Assembly (NCBI GenBank): GCA_033064195.1
Contig: JARBJD010000237.1
Span: 1-64,000 of the forward strand
Reading direction: 5' to 3'
Length of the DNA stretch: 64,000 nucleotides
From: Blattamonas nauphoetae
Lineage: Eukaryota > Preaxostyla > Oxymonadida
Shown here in pieces: positions 33,007-44,502 of the stretch; positions within the stretch are counted from its first letter, which is position 1; every line of letters begins with the position of its first letter. The notes below the pieces were generated by a model. The model ran no database searches. It saw only the letters and a program-made list of their open reading frames with translations, and was not told where the DNA came from. Made by a program: the position numbers and the translations under genes.

Positions 33007-34637
33007 TCATTTTTTGGCCTTTTTCACGGAATCTCGAACGTACCCAACAACAAAAGAGAGCATAGGCCCGCCGCAAAGGTTGTTTCTTCCATCAGGAAAC
33101 TTGGAAGTCGGAGGAAACTCAGACGAGACGATCGCAACCAATTTTGGTTCCCCGTCGATCCACCCAAACACTGGCCCGCCTGAATGACCCTCTACAAGAC
33201 GTGGGAGGACAAATATGATTAATACAGCATGGATGATGGCATACGGGTGAGGTCGAGGGTCGTTGTGTAGAGGTGTGACGTGAGGCTGCAGAGTTCAAAT
33301 TCTCGCATATCGTTCAATTTCCCTTCAGTTTGCACGAGAGGGATCACACCCTGTCGAGAGAGAGATCGGGAGTGTGAGACAATGATGTGTGGAAGAGAAT
33401 TGAAGGGATTGGAAACACGAGGCTGAACAACAGCACACCTCGCTGAGTGAGCGTGTTGGTTGTGGATATCCAACATTTGTCCATTCTCCCCTTCCAAGCC
33501 ACTCCTCTTCAAAAACACCAGTTCCGAAATATCCTGTGGGATGGAAAATCACAATAAATAAGTCATGGTTCGGGGAATCAGTGTGAAATTTCAATCTGAG
33601 ATCGTTCTCTGCTCTTTTCATACCGAGTTTCTTTCCTATTTTCTTGTCCAGAACAAGACATGCGATGTCGAATGCTGCCTGCTTGGCGTTGACTTTTCCT
33701 CCATTTTGGTTGAACGAAAACACCTCATTCACACCAATCACTCCAAACGGAGCAGAGAATCCGTGAAAACCAGGCAAGAATCTGAAAGGAAGAAAAAGGA
33801 GGTGAGAGGAAGAGATCCAAACTTGATGGTCCCAACACTCCCATCTTCCCGAAAAGGGATGCAGTGCGAGGCCGTGACAACCACGTTCTCAGCGACAAGA
33901 GTGCCTGTGCAGACACCACGCGAGGAAACAAGCATTCCAATGGTATTCCTGCGCAAACACGAAAAATGAGGAGGAAATCACAATGTCTCACACCATGGAT
34001 AGCTCGAGTTTGATAGAACAGAGCGGTCATCTTCGTCAAAGATGTGAAGCGGTGTGTTCCTTCCTTTCCCTTTTGCTTCACTTTCAGCACCATCCAGACC
34101 CCAAATATTGACAGATGACAGTGACTTCGGAACGTATCCCATCTGTGTCCGCGGTATACTCGAAAAACAAGATGTTTGGTGCTGATCGTTGTTTGCAACC
34201 GAAATCTGGGTGTACACAGGATCTGTCTCGTTCTTTTCCGGAACAACTGATCCATGTGATTCTGAAGTTGAATTTCCTTCAAGAATACTTTGCAAATACG
34301 ACAAGAGTTGAGAGTCTGACTCCTTCAGTGCGTGTCCATGTTTTTCTTCCACAGACGCCGACAAGGGCGCATTATTTGCACGAGAAGACACCTTTGGGGG
34401 AAGTTTGTTTTCACCCTTCGTTGGGTATCGTGTCCATGAATTGAGGACAGAATCGACACTTCTGTTTCTGTATGTTGGATGATGCCGATCAACAGATCTG
34501 GCAAATTGATCGACCTGGTCCGGTGAATAGTATGGAAGACCAAATTTGTCGCATGTGTCTTGTGGGAGATTGAACGGTGATTCTGACTGTTTCACCATGT
34601 GGATTGTCGTGAAGAGACGAGATAGGATGATAAGCAT
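33007..34637 (-). CDS. V8/glutamyl-endopeptidase-like serine protease
   Basis: Six exons (34637-33994, 33948-33823, 33781-33624, 33533-33439, 33350-33245, 33191-33007) with introns of 45, 41, 90, 88 and 53 nt give 437 residues with exact frame. The chymotrypsin-fold triad is visible: His243 in VVTASHC, Asp295 in AAFDIACLVL and Ser380 in QGHSGGPVFGW. Between them are the family's GYFGTG and NVGYPQP segments, which only appear if the third intron is placed at 33534-33623. This matches the S1B (V8-like) group, often secreted in bacteria and protists. The first about 210 residues are a polar, low-complexity pro-like region after a weakly hydrophobic start (MLIILSRLFTTIHM), which may be a signal peptide. 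Substrate unknown. Confidence 0.8.
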
Positions 34638-35197
34638 CTCAAAAAGGGAGGAACGACAGTGCTGAAAACACTACAATCCAAGTTTGTTGATGGGCCCTCA
34701 AAACCAATCAACTGTAGTCAAAAAGGTTCGGAAGTTTGTGTGGTGAGTGATAAGATACACTCCCATTACTATTCTTCATGTGAATGACAAATTATCTTTT
34801 GGAATTGCAGTGGAACAGTGAATAACTCGACAGATCGCTATGGATGCAGTGTGAGTTCAAGAAAAGAGAGACGTTGTGACTCCGTCTGAACGTAGCATTG
34901 TCCAGTATAAATGACGAAAAAAAATCACCTAGACACGGAACGAGCTCATAGCAGGCGGCAAGATCAGGAGTATTTTTGCCAGGTTATCACAATTGACTGG
35001 AAGGATTGAATGAACGAGGATTCTTGGGTGGAAAAGGATAATATAGAAGATCAGATGACGATTATCGCTTGAAAAACCCTGTTCTTAAGGATCTTGGGGG
35101 AAATTATGTCCATATTGAACCGATCAAGATGGTTCTGACATGAGAAGGGTCGATCATTTATTTGGCCCACAACGAAAGGTTCTCCGTTGCAGACCAT
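34638..35197. other. Divergent intergenic region
   Basis: Lies between the 5' ends of the protease (-) and SPAG6 (+), so it should hold both promoters. No coding frame of note and no recognisable promoter element. Confidence 0.4.
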
Positions 35198-37115
35198 ATG
35201 ACGTCGACATTGAAGGCAATATTCGAGGATTTTTACCAATCTCGTGCCGCTTTCGCCCAATCAATGGCTTCCTATGCGGAGCAACCTCCTCTCATTCCAC
35301 AATTGACCGAATACCATGGCCTCGAACTTCTGAAACCTCTGGTAACCGATCCTGTCCCATCTGTTCGGCTATCTGCATCAACTGCAATTGGAAGGATTGC
35401 TAGTTCGTCTGATGAGATGGCTACAGAGGTTGTTAACATGGAAATGATTCCACAGCTCGTCTCGTGCATGAACGGACAAAAGGTTTGTGATTAATGAAAG
35501 AAACTCACCAATTTTCTCTTTTTCTCTTCTGTTTCACTTTTTTGTTTGTATTAATTGATTTTCAATTTCAAATTCATAGAATTCATTCAGGAAATCGGCA
35601 GCCTTCATCATTCGTTCTGTCGTTCGCCACAATGCAACACTGGCTCAGTCTGCTTGGGAGGCTGGGGCTGTCGAATCATTGATCGAGTTTTTATGTATGA
35701 ATGCAATCTCTACACATTCTTTTCGTTCTTTTTAGCCAACAAAGACCCAACTGTAAAGGAAGCTGGATTTCAAGCACTGGGATGTATTGCACAACACAAC
35801 CCCGACCTCGCACAATATGTGGCAGATGCTGGTGCCATTCCTCTCTCAGTTTTAGCGCTCCATCAGCCAGAGGTCTGGGTACCATCTCATTCACACACAA
35901 TCTCTCTCGATGTGCCCCTTTCTTCTTCATTCCCAGATGATTGTCAATCGAGCCGCTGCTTCTCTCCTAAATTGCATAGTTCGCCATTCACAATCCCTCG
36001 CATCGTCTGTTTCTGATGCTGATGGCATCGAAGGCCTCGTTCCTCTCCTCAAAAGCACCGACACCCAAACCAAAATTTCTGCCCTTTCTTGTCTGGCCCA
36101 GATTGCGAAGCATTGCGTCGACCTCGCCGAAATGGTAATGGGGGCTGGCCTCTTCCCGTCCGTCTTGATGACACTTGTGGATGTGGATAATGACGTGAAG
36201 AAGCATGCAGCTGTCTGCATACGAGAAATTGTCAAGCACACCCCTGATGTATTCCCCATTATCTGTCCTTTTACTCATTCGATGACTTTTTCTTCATCTT
36301 TTTCCCAATCAGCTCGCAAAAGCTGTTATTGACAATGGAACCTCGTCAGCCCTGATAGCGTTCGTCGCAGGCGTGCCAGCACCAGACAATCTGTGTGTTC
36401 TTCCTTCATCCTCAAATCTGCATCGTCAGACCCGGAATTATGTGCATTGGCTACATAGCAGCGTACTCTGAGACTCTTTCAATTGTTTTGATGGACGAGG
36501 GGTGCATCCCGATCTTGATTAAGTCGATGGAAAGTTGTTTCCCATTCATTCGTCATCAACACGTTTTTTTCTTTTTTCGCCAGCACCTGAACCTTACATG
36601 AAAGCTGCCTCTGCATGGGCACTTGGCCAGCTTGGAAAGCACACAACATCACATGCTGACCGTCTTGTTTCCAGTGGAACTCTCCCAGTTCTTCTCGGTG
36701 TGTTTCTGCTTCACCAGTAACATCTTCAGAATGGATGATGGACGAGAATGCCACCGAGGATCTCTATTTGAAGTGCAAACACGCACTCAAGTCAATCATC
36801 AACATGACACTGAACATCCCCAAACTGTATCCACTCCTCGGCGTTGCGGGACCTGAGATCGTCACCTACATTGTCGCCCAGTTTGGAAAGATTCTGCCGT
36901 CAGATGGGGATCTTCGGAAAGGATTCGTATCGTCAGGCGTTCTTAAAACTGTCTTGCACTTGGAGAGTTCAGATGGAAGCAAATTGAGAGAAGCAATTGA
37001 CGCTGTGAAGGGATGCTATCCAGAAAAGGTTATCAAACATTGTTCTCCTGAAAGGGAAAGCGAAATGGTTGAGATGGTTGGAGAGGAAGAACAGAATGAA
37101 GAAGATGTGGAATGA
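35198..37115 (+). CDS. SPAG6: SPAG6/PF16 armadillo-repeat axoneme protein
   Basis: Eight exons (35198-35482, 35580-35694, 35736-35872, 35937-36248, 36313-36392, 36430-36533, 36584-36697, 36730-37115) give 510 residues, essentially the length of animal SPAG6 (509) and collinear with it from end to end. It starts MTSTLKAIFEDFYQSR and has about eight armadillo repeats with signature stretches such as RKSAAFIIRSVVRHN, QALGCIAQHNPDLAQYVADAGAIP and SAWALGQLGKHT, then the family's CYPEK...HCSPE end. SPAG6/PF16 sits on the C1 microtubule of the flagellar central pair and is needed for motility. Introns are 97, 41, 64, 64, 37, 50 and 32 nt. An upstream in-frame TTG exists, but the ATG at 35198 fits the family start. 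The gene is intact, so a motile 9+2 flagellum is implied. Confidence 0.93.
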
Positions 37116-37250
37116 GGGAATTCTTGCTTTGTTGTTGTTTTGACGTCATGATTTTTCACTTCATCTTGGTTTTCATCTTGATTTGAACACATTTTTAGGG
37201 TATTTTCCTACCTGGACCACGTCCATTTCGATCGTCCCATCACAACACAA

Positions 37251-37896
37251 ATGGCGATCTGTCTCAAGCCGAAGACTCTGCCACTCCTTTGGGGTCTTTT
37301 TATACTCGAAAATCTTCTCAAATTGGCCCCCACTCTTATCACAACCCACCTCACTTTCTTGGTGGGATATTTCGGCTGTTTCTCAGTTCTCTTTCAACTC
37401 TTCGTCAAACGTCGCCTCAAAGACAAGTTCCCAAGGTTTTCTACGAACATTCTTGACTTTATTCAGACGCATCTTTTTCCTTTGTGTCATTGCTAATGGA
37501 TGCACTCTGTTGTCGATGATGATTTTTCACATCTGTTTAATTCTGAAAGTTCGGCCGATATTCCAAATTGTCATCATGCTCAATGAATATCTCTTTCTTA
37601 TTCTCTCTATTTTATGTGGATTCTCGCTCTGTTGGACAATTACAAACGGCGAGATGAAAGCTCCACCAACCCCACTCAACTCTGGCACTATTGTGTTTAG
37701 TGACTCTAAAACTCTTCTCCTTCAACGAAAAGAGTCATTTGAGGCATTAGACGAAGAGACACTTCATCGCTCACCACCCACCCAAGAGCCGCCACACATC
37801 ATCTTCGTTGGTGTCCCTCCACTGACCCGTAGCGAAAATCTGTCCTTGAATTCAACATCTGGGATCCCTGGCGATAGTACTTCGTCTATTGCTTAA
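37251..37896 (+). CDS. Small four-TM membrane protein
   Basis: Two exons (37251-37435, 37467-37896) with a 31-nt intron give 204 residues. Four hydrophobic segments are predicted: around residues 9-30 (LPLLWGLFILENLL...), 34-52 (LTFLVGYFGCFSVLFQLFV), 63-88 (RIFFLCVIANGCTLLSMMIFHICLIL) and 95-120 (IVIMLNEYLFLILSILCGFSLCW). A basic loop (KRRLKDKFPR) lies between TM2 and TM3, and the C-terminal about 80 residues are polar, Ser/Thr/Pro-rich and probably cytosolic. Only 135 bp separate it from the SPAG6 stop codon on the same strand. No family is recognised; tetraspan proteins in general have this outline. Confidence 0.7.
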
Positions 37897-38057
37897 TGAA
37901 CTGGACGATATCCATTAATTCACGACTTCTTCATTCATTCTCTTTGTTTGTCTCTCACTTCGCGAGAACCTTATTGTATCATCCAATACAAGCAATTTCC
38001 TGATATAACCAACAAAAATACCAAACTATGAACACACAGGGAAATGAAAAAGCATGA

Positions 38058-41000
38058 TCACCGCCGATGAAGCGATGTGAAGAAAGCAGCAAGAATGAGG
38101 TCAAAATGAGGAACGCAAGAAAAGAGAAATAAGGAAAGATCATCACAAGAGTGTGGGGCAATATAAATAGTTGAGGAATGAAAGATTTCGGGATAAAGCG
38201 ATTCAAAAGAGCCAGTTTCAACTGTTTTCGTCAGTGCGATGCTCTGTCTTTTTAATCTCTCGAGTTCCTGCAAGAATGAAGATTGGAAATGAGATTTGGT
38301 GGGCGAGAGACTCTCATACACAGGAGCCAACATTCTCTCGATATTCTCCTTTTCGTTCCGTTCGAGTTGAATCTGTTGTGCTCGGATTCGTCTCGACGCG
38401 GCGATGAGATGTGACTGTGTTGGGAAGAGGAGGGTTGTGGAGGGGAGTGTGCCTGGCGGGTGTGAGATGATGAATCGCGGATACGAGAACCGTGGCGGCG
38501 ACTCGTCTGAACGATCCCGTCGAGGCATGTCGAAGCTGCGCGAGCGGAGGAGAGGTGTGGTCTGTTTGTTGATGACAATCTCGACGAGGGATGGGGAGTG
38601 CTCGGCAATGTATTGATCGCTCTGCCGCGAGAAGGCCGACACTTTGATTCCTTTGCTCGTGACGGATGTTCGGCTGAAGTCGGACGAGATTGGATGGTCT
38701 CGATTCCGCACACACGTCGAGCACTCGCATTTGAACGAGTGCAGATGGACCAGGTCGGTGGGTGTGATGAACACGTCCTCTGCACTTCCCTGCTGGTTCT
38801 CTGCAAACGGCAGAAGCAGGCTTTCGATGTGCAGTGCGGGTGAGTCCAGCTGTGACGTGTCGATCTTCGAATGGAGTGTGCTTGTTGTGACTTCAACTCG
38901 CTGTGGTGGTGTTGGGAGTGTGGTGAGAGGAACCGACTGTCGTTTTGGTGTCATCCCGAGTGGTGACATGCCCGGTGTGGTGTCTGTCTGTTTGAGAGGA
39001 GAGGACGACGGACTGTTCTTCGCTGAGAGAGAGTGTGTTGATGCCGAGCTGGCCGAGTCTCGTCTTTTCAGGATCGCGAATCGACGCAGACTTGGGTCGA
39101 CGGAGTTCATCCACTCGTCGTCGTTCTGCTCCGACATCGAGAACGTCTCGATCTCCTCGTTTCGGAGGACGGGGAACTGTCTCGTGGTTGGAGGCGTTCC
39201 AGACGGATCAAGAGTCGACACAGCCGACTCCGACACTTTCAGAATGTCGGGCTGATCAAGAACGATCGGATGAGGAGGGTGGTGTCGTGTGATGGCCTCG
39301 ATGGCTTTGTGTTGGATGGAGTGGTACAACTCCTGCCGCGTCCTTTCTCGGTCGTCCAGCCACGACGGGTTGAAGGCGAGGACTGCCTCGAAAGTGAGGT
39401 ACATCGAAGCTCCGCTGTCACTCAGCACAAACGCGTTGGACGAGATCGGCGACGAGAAGAGGTGGACAGTGGAAAGGGGGAAGGAGCACACAACCTTGAA
39501 AGCTCGAGCATCATCGTCCAAACGTGAGTGCTGTGAAGGGTCAGCGAGGAGAGCGGGGTTGTCTGGCAGACTGTCGTTGGAGTGGACGAGGAAGAAGACT
39601 TTGTCGTTCGAAACGTGGAAGTACCCACAATCGTCTCGCTCTCTGCCATACCACACACACGGCATGCACTCCCTGCTCTTCACAACAAGCGTGGTCTCCT
39701 CTTCACCATCCTTCCCATCACCCTTCGTCTTTCGCTCAGCAGGAACTGACGTCTCAAAACGGACGGCTGGGAGTCCCGCGGTGGTGGCGACGAAATCGCT
39801 GATGACTTTGACAGAATGGACAGTCGAGATGAGCAGGTCAATCGGTGTTTGAGGATGTCGGAACTCGCACTGAGCGATGAGAGTGTCTGAGAAGTTCTTG
39901 AACTTCTTCGGTTTCGTGTCTTTCCTCTCTCTTTTGGTGAGATGCGGGCTGTGCCTGATCGGAGGAAGAGAAGGCAGGAGAGACGGCGAGTGCTGCTGAA
40001 CAACTGGAAGCTGCCGAGTCGACCCAGCCGACGAGAGAGAGATAGGATGGACTGCAGTGAAGAGTCGTTTTGTGGATGGCGGGCGAGTGAACTTCGGGAC
40101 GGACTCTGTCGACGTGGACACCTTCAAATCAGGAGGCACGTAATTGTTAGACTTGGGGAAAGGGAGGTAATTCGAGAAAGGATGTCCGAAGATGCGAGTG
40201 AGCTGCTGCGAGAAGCACAAAAAAGGCGATTCCTCCTCGTCCTGTCTGAACTTCTCGAGCAGTTCCTCGAACGAGAGGTCGATGTCGATGTGGAGGAACT
40301 CGCAATATCCGAGCAGGAGCGAAGTGGAAGGGCGGAGGGAGTAGTCTGTGATGATCGACATCCCGCCTGGGTTCTGCGGAGGGGGGCACAGCGACTCCAT
40401 CACAACACCGCCGCGGGAGTCTGTCACGCTTGGCGGATGGAGGGAGGGGGGAGGGGAGGAGAGAGGTTCGGGGAAGGGTGTTGTGAGTGACGGGGTGTTG
40501 GAGCGGAAGTTGAGAGGGGAGGATGTCGGGTTGGGAGAGGCGGAAGGGTGCGGAGTGTTGGGGAGTTCTGGAGTGATCACGGGATCCTTCAGAGCTGTCG
40601 ATATTGTCTGTGAAATCATGTTCGACTCGCCCTCTCCGAAGGAGTGGATGGGGACGTTGAGCGGTTCTCGGAACGGATTGTGGAACGAAGCCAACTGCGA
40701 AGGAGAGTTCGGTTTGCTCATATCGATTGGCTCTGTACTTCGTTCGTACATTGGTCCATTCGGCACGCCAGACGCGTCGTGTTCCGAGCAATCGCCGTTC
40801 TGGCGAGTGAGGGTCGACATGTCCAGACCGTGTGGGAACGACGGGAGCGAGTCCGGGAACAGATCCTTCGATTTGGAGAGTTCGTTCAAGTGATTCTGTT
40901 TCTGACCATTCTGGTTGCGTTGCTGCTGGCTGTGCAGAAATTGTGAATTCGGAAGCGGAAGAGCGAACCGGTCAGCCGGCTGGAGGAGGTCAGGTTTGAT

Positions 41001-44000
41001 CAACAGCTTCTCCCAATCGTTGCCTGTGCCAGGATTGTTGTTGATAGCCAGCCGCAGAATCTCCGACAAGTACGGCGAGAACGCAGAGTCATTTGGATTG
41101 GGCGAGTCGAAGCTCGTGATTGTTTTGAAGAACGCGATGAAAGATAGCAGACACTGCTCCAATTTGACTTGATGCCACCAGGCCAGCCGAGGTGGGGTGT
41201 CGGCTGTGGTGTTTTTTGTGGAGTTGGAGAGGATGAGTTTGAGAAGTTCCAGAGCGGCTTCGATCGTGATCGTTCTGATCGTCAGCGATGCCGTCGAGTC
41301 TGTCTTCGCCGACATTCGCTGTGTCCTCACCGTTCCCACGTCAATCGAGCCGACAAACGACCCTCCCTCGTCCTCGTCCTCTCTCTTCTCGACGTGACAC
41401 GTTTGGGCAAGTCGCTTCAGAATCGCATCGACAATCCGACAGTCGTATGTGACGCCCTGCTCGCTCTCGATGCTCACTTCAACCTCGCTCGTGGCTGGAG
41501 GTTCAGCGGAGAGGACAAACTCAGACGGGAGACTGTCCGAATTCACAACCTCTCCGGTGCTGCAGTCGACGACGATGGCTTCTGTGATTTCTTGTGTCCC
41601 CTCGTTCAGCGGCAACGATACGGTTTGTGATTTTGGAGAGTCGAAAGGTGCTGCTGGATCAACATCCGTGAAGTTCAGCTCCTTCGACTGCGATCCTGTC
41701 GACGAGTTGAGTGTCTCTTCCACTGTCTGGTGGAGGCACTTCTGCAGTGACTCGAGTGTCTCTTGCTTTCCTCCTTTCGGAAAGCGTGTGCGGACCATCG
41801 TTGAGAATGTGCCGTCTAGTTGTCCCAATCCGATCTCGTCCAGAAAGATGGTTGGGACGTGGGTGTTCGAGATGAGCGACTGGAGGAAGAGGATCACAGA
41901 CAGAAACACAGAATCGTCTTCCGCTGTCTCTTCATCGTTTTCTTCTTCGCTGACAGCGTTGTGTTTTGGCTTGATTGGCGATGTGGTCATCGAGACTGGC
42001 GTTGGCGTGAACGATGTGCCGTCAAGGCTGTTCGTGTCTGGTGCGGGGAGAGGAGGGGCAGACCTGTAAACAAACGAGCAGAACAGTTGAGACAGCAGAT
42101 CCTCCGAGTTGTTGAGCGAGTTCAGATTCTCCTTCCACAGCGACACAAGTTGATGCATGTTTGGCGGAAAAGCAGTTGAGATGGACGAGAGCGATGAGAG
42201 AGACTTTGCCAACGTCTCAATCTCACTCGTGTTGCCCAAATGCGACGGTGAGGAGAGAATGCTGTCAAAGAGAGATGTGAGCAGGATGGGATGGACGAGT
42301 GTGGTTGGACACGCCAAAAGGAGTGTCGATGGGAGAGACACATCTTCCGTGGAGCGAGGGAACAGCGACCTCAGAAGAGACGGAGACGACGCGATGATTG
42401 CGCACAGCTCCTGCAGAGTGTCGGCATTCTGATCCAACATCAGATTGAGGATGGGTGTGATCGGTGATGAAGTGTGGCGAGCGGTGAGTGTGGAGAGAGG
42501 AATCGTCATCAGCGACGATGGTGTTGTGAAAGTGTCTGACAGCTCGTTTCTCTTCGGCGAGAGAGAGCCAGGACGATGTGTGTGTTCGAGGTGAGTGTGG
42601 TGGTTGGAGAAGAAGCAGGAGACAACGCGATGGGCGTCGATCCCGCGTTGTCGGAAGAGTGGCGGTGGATGAATGATTGACTGCGAGAAGCTCGACACGT
42701 TCGGTGCAGAGAGGGAAAGAGAGAAAGGAAGCGGAAAACGACCAGAAACTGAGGGTGGGGGAGAATGTGGTGATTTCTGGAATGTTTGGAAGGGGGAGTC
42801 GGTTGGAGTGTGGGAGGTGTTGCGGAGAGTCGAAAAAAGAGTGAAGAGGGAAGGGAACTCGGGGTGTGTGGGTGGGTTCGATCTCGACAGGAAGAGGGTG
42901 GAATAATGAGGCTCGGAGTGTTTGTTGAGAGGCGGGAGGAGGAGATGGACGGCCTCTGGAAGGCCTGCGAGTGATTGGAACGGCGAGTGTGTGATATGCG
43001 AAGACATCGAATGTGGGGAGAAGGAAAGAAGCGCACAAAGAGAATGTATGACGATGGGTGGGAGGGGTAAATGGAGTATGTGGGAGAAGGCAAGTAAGCA
43101 CGTGGAAGTTCTGAGTGTTGGATCCTCGCTCTTCTGGTGACTATGTGATGTCAACGGTCCAATATGATCTGAGTATTGCCAAAAGCGCCTTACAAGTGGA
43201 ATAAGGAAGGAGGAAAGGACGGACTCCGTCAAAACAAAAGACAGAGTGAGGTCTTGGATGTCGTACAAATCGCAGAGGAACAGGAGAGACTCCACAAATT
43301 CGGAGATGAAATCGCCGGAATTCAGAAGAGTGCTCGATAGGTCCGAAGTTTCGTGGTTGGTCTTCTCCGTGGTGAGGCTGGGATACAGCGCGGTCTTCTG
43401 TCCCGTGTGGCACCATTCAGTATGTTTCTCGATCAGCTTGGTTCTCTGTTGAACTGCTTTACATTGAAGGCTGAATGATGTGGAGCAACATTGGTTCGCT
43501 GCCTTTTCGTTCTGCAGCTTCGGAAGCCGTTTTGATTTTGTGGATGGGACCGAAGGCTGTGGCATCGATGAAAGCAGATCAATATCAAAGCAGAGACGGT
43601 AAAGATGCAGGGAGAGAGCATTGAGGTAATTCTTCCCGTTTTCTTGAACAAAAGAAAAGACAAGAGGCGATTTGAGTTTGAGGATGTTCAAGATCGTCGT
43701 ATGGACGGCAGTTTTGATTAAATTGTCGGGATAATCGATGTATCGGAATATATTCGTGAAGAGAGGGAACGATTGTCCATTCTAACGAAAGATAGAATGA
43801 AGAATAACAAAATAAAGCAAACCTGAAGAAACAGTGGTAGATTGTGCTCGGACACACGAAAAGAGAGTGTTCTCAGGAGAGAAACATAATAGGAGACAAG
43901 ATCTGCATCTGTTTCATCAACTGTATAGCGAATAATATTGTTTAGTCGATCCTTAGAGAGCAGATAGATGAAGAGTGTTTCCGTTTGAAGATTCTGAAGA

Positions 44001-44361
44001 ACGATGGTCAATCCCTGATAGATCGATCTTTTCAACGAGGCAGGATACGAAGAACTCACGATGCTATGAAATATTGTCATGATTTCAGGCTTGAGTACTC
44101 TGAAAATGGGTAAATTATAGCAAGAGAGGAAACAATGTGATGACGAAATTGATTGATGGAATACCCAAGTAAAGAATCAGGATCATGTTTATCAATAGCC
44201 AAAATAGCATGTGTTAGTTCGATCACAAGGTCTGCTGTCTCATCTGTTGGTTGTCTCTTTCCTGATTCAATTTCAGACAATACTGTCATGCATCGACTCA
44301 GATCTTCCAGTTTTCGCTCTATATCAGCCTTCGACCTTTTTTTAGGAGATCTTTCTGCCAT
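38058..44361 (-). CDS. Giant CLEC16A/Gop-1-like protein
   Basis: Three exons (44361-44165, 44099-43823, 43781-38058; introns 65 and 41 nt) give 2,065 residues, about twice the length of human CLEC16A. The N-terminal part matches the FPL domain: residues 66-160 contain VLQNLQTETLFIYLLSKDRL, YYVSLLRTLSFRVSEHNLPLF and HTTILNILKLK, in the order of the animal protein. Near the C-terminus FPTQSHLIAASRRIRAQQIQ matches the conserved IIAKQRLAKGRIQARR-type helix. CLEC16A family proteins act at endosomes and lysosomes in autophagy and mitophagy with an E3-ligase partner. The middle of more than 1,300 residues is Ser/Pro/Thr-rich and looks disordered, a large insertion relative to animals. Start chosen at the ATG before AERSPKKRSK; an in-frame TTG further up was not used. 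Confidence 0.82.
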
Positions 44362-44502
44362 TTGTGGACGAGCTGGCTGGCCCACCTCAAACAGAAAAAA
44401 AAGATGGCTAGGATCGATGATATCAAAACCTGACAGGTGATGCAGAACAGAATTGGACAAAAGAACAGAACATAAAACAAAACAAAGACAATAAGTGAGG
44501 TG
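44362..44502. other. Short intergenic gap
   Basis: 140 bp between the 5' end of the CLEC16A-like gene and the 3' end of the TPR gene, both leftward. No gene. Confidence 0.5.

Noticed and set aside
33534-33552. A 19-nt intron in the protease gene
   Set aside because: It is in frame, but the 90-nt intron 33534-33623 with a GTATGA donor restores the GYFGTG and NVGYPQP segments expected in the S1B fold.
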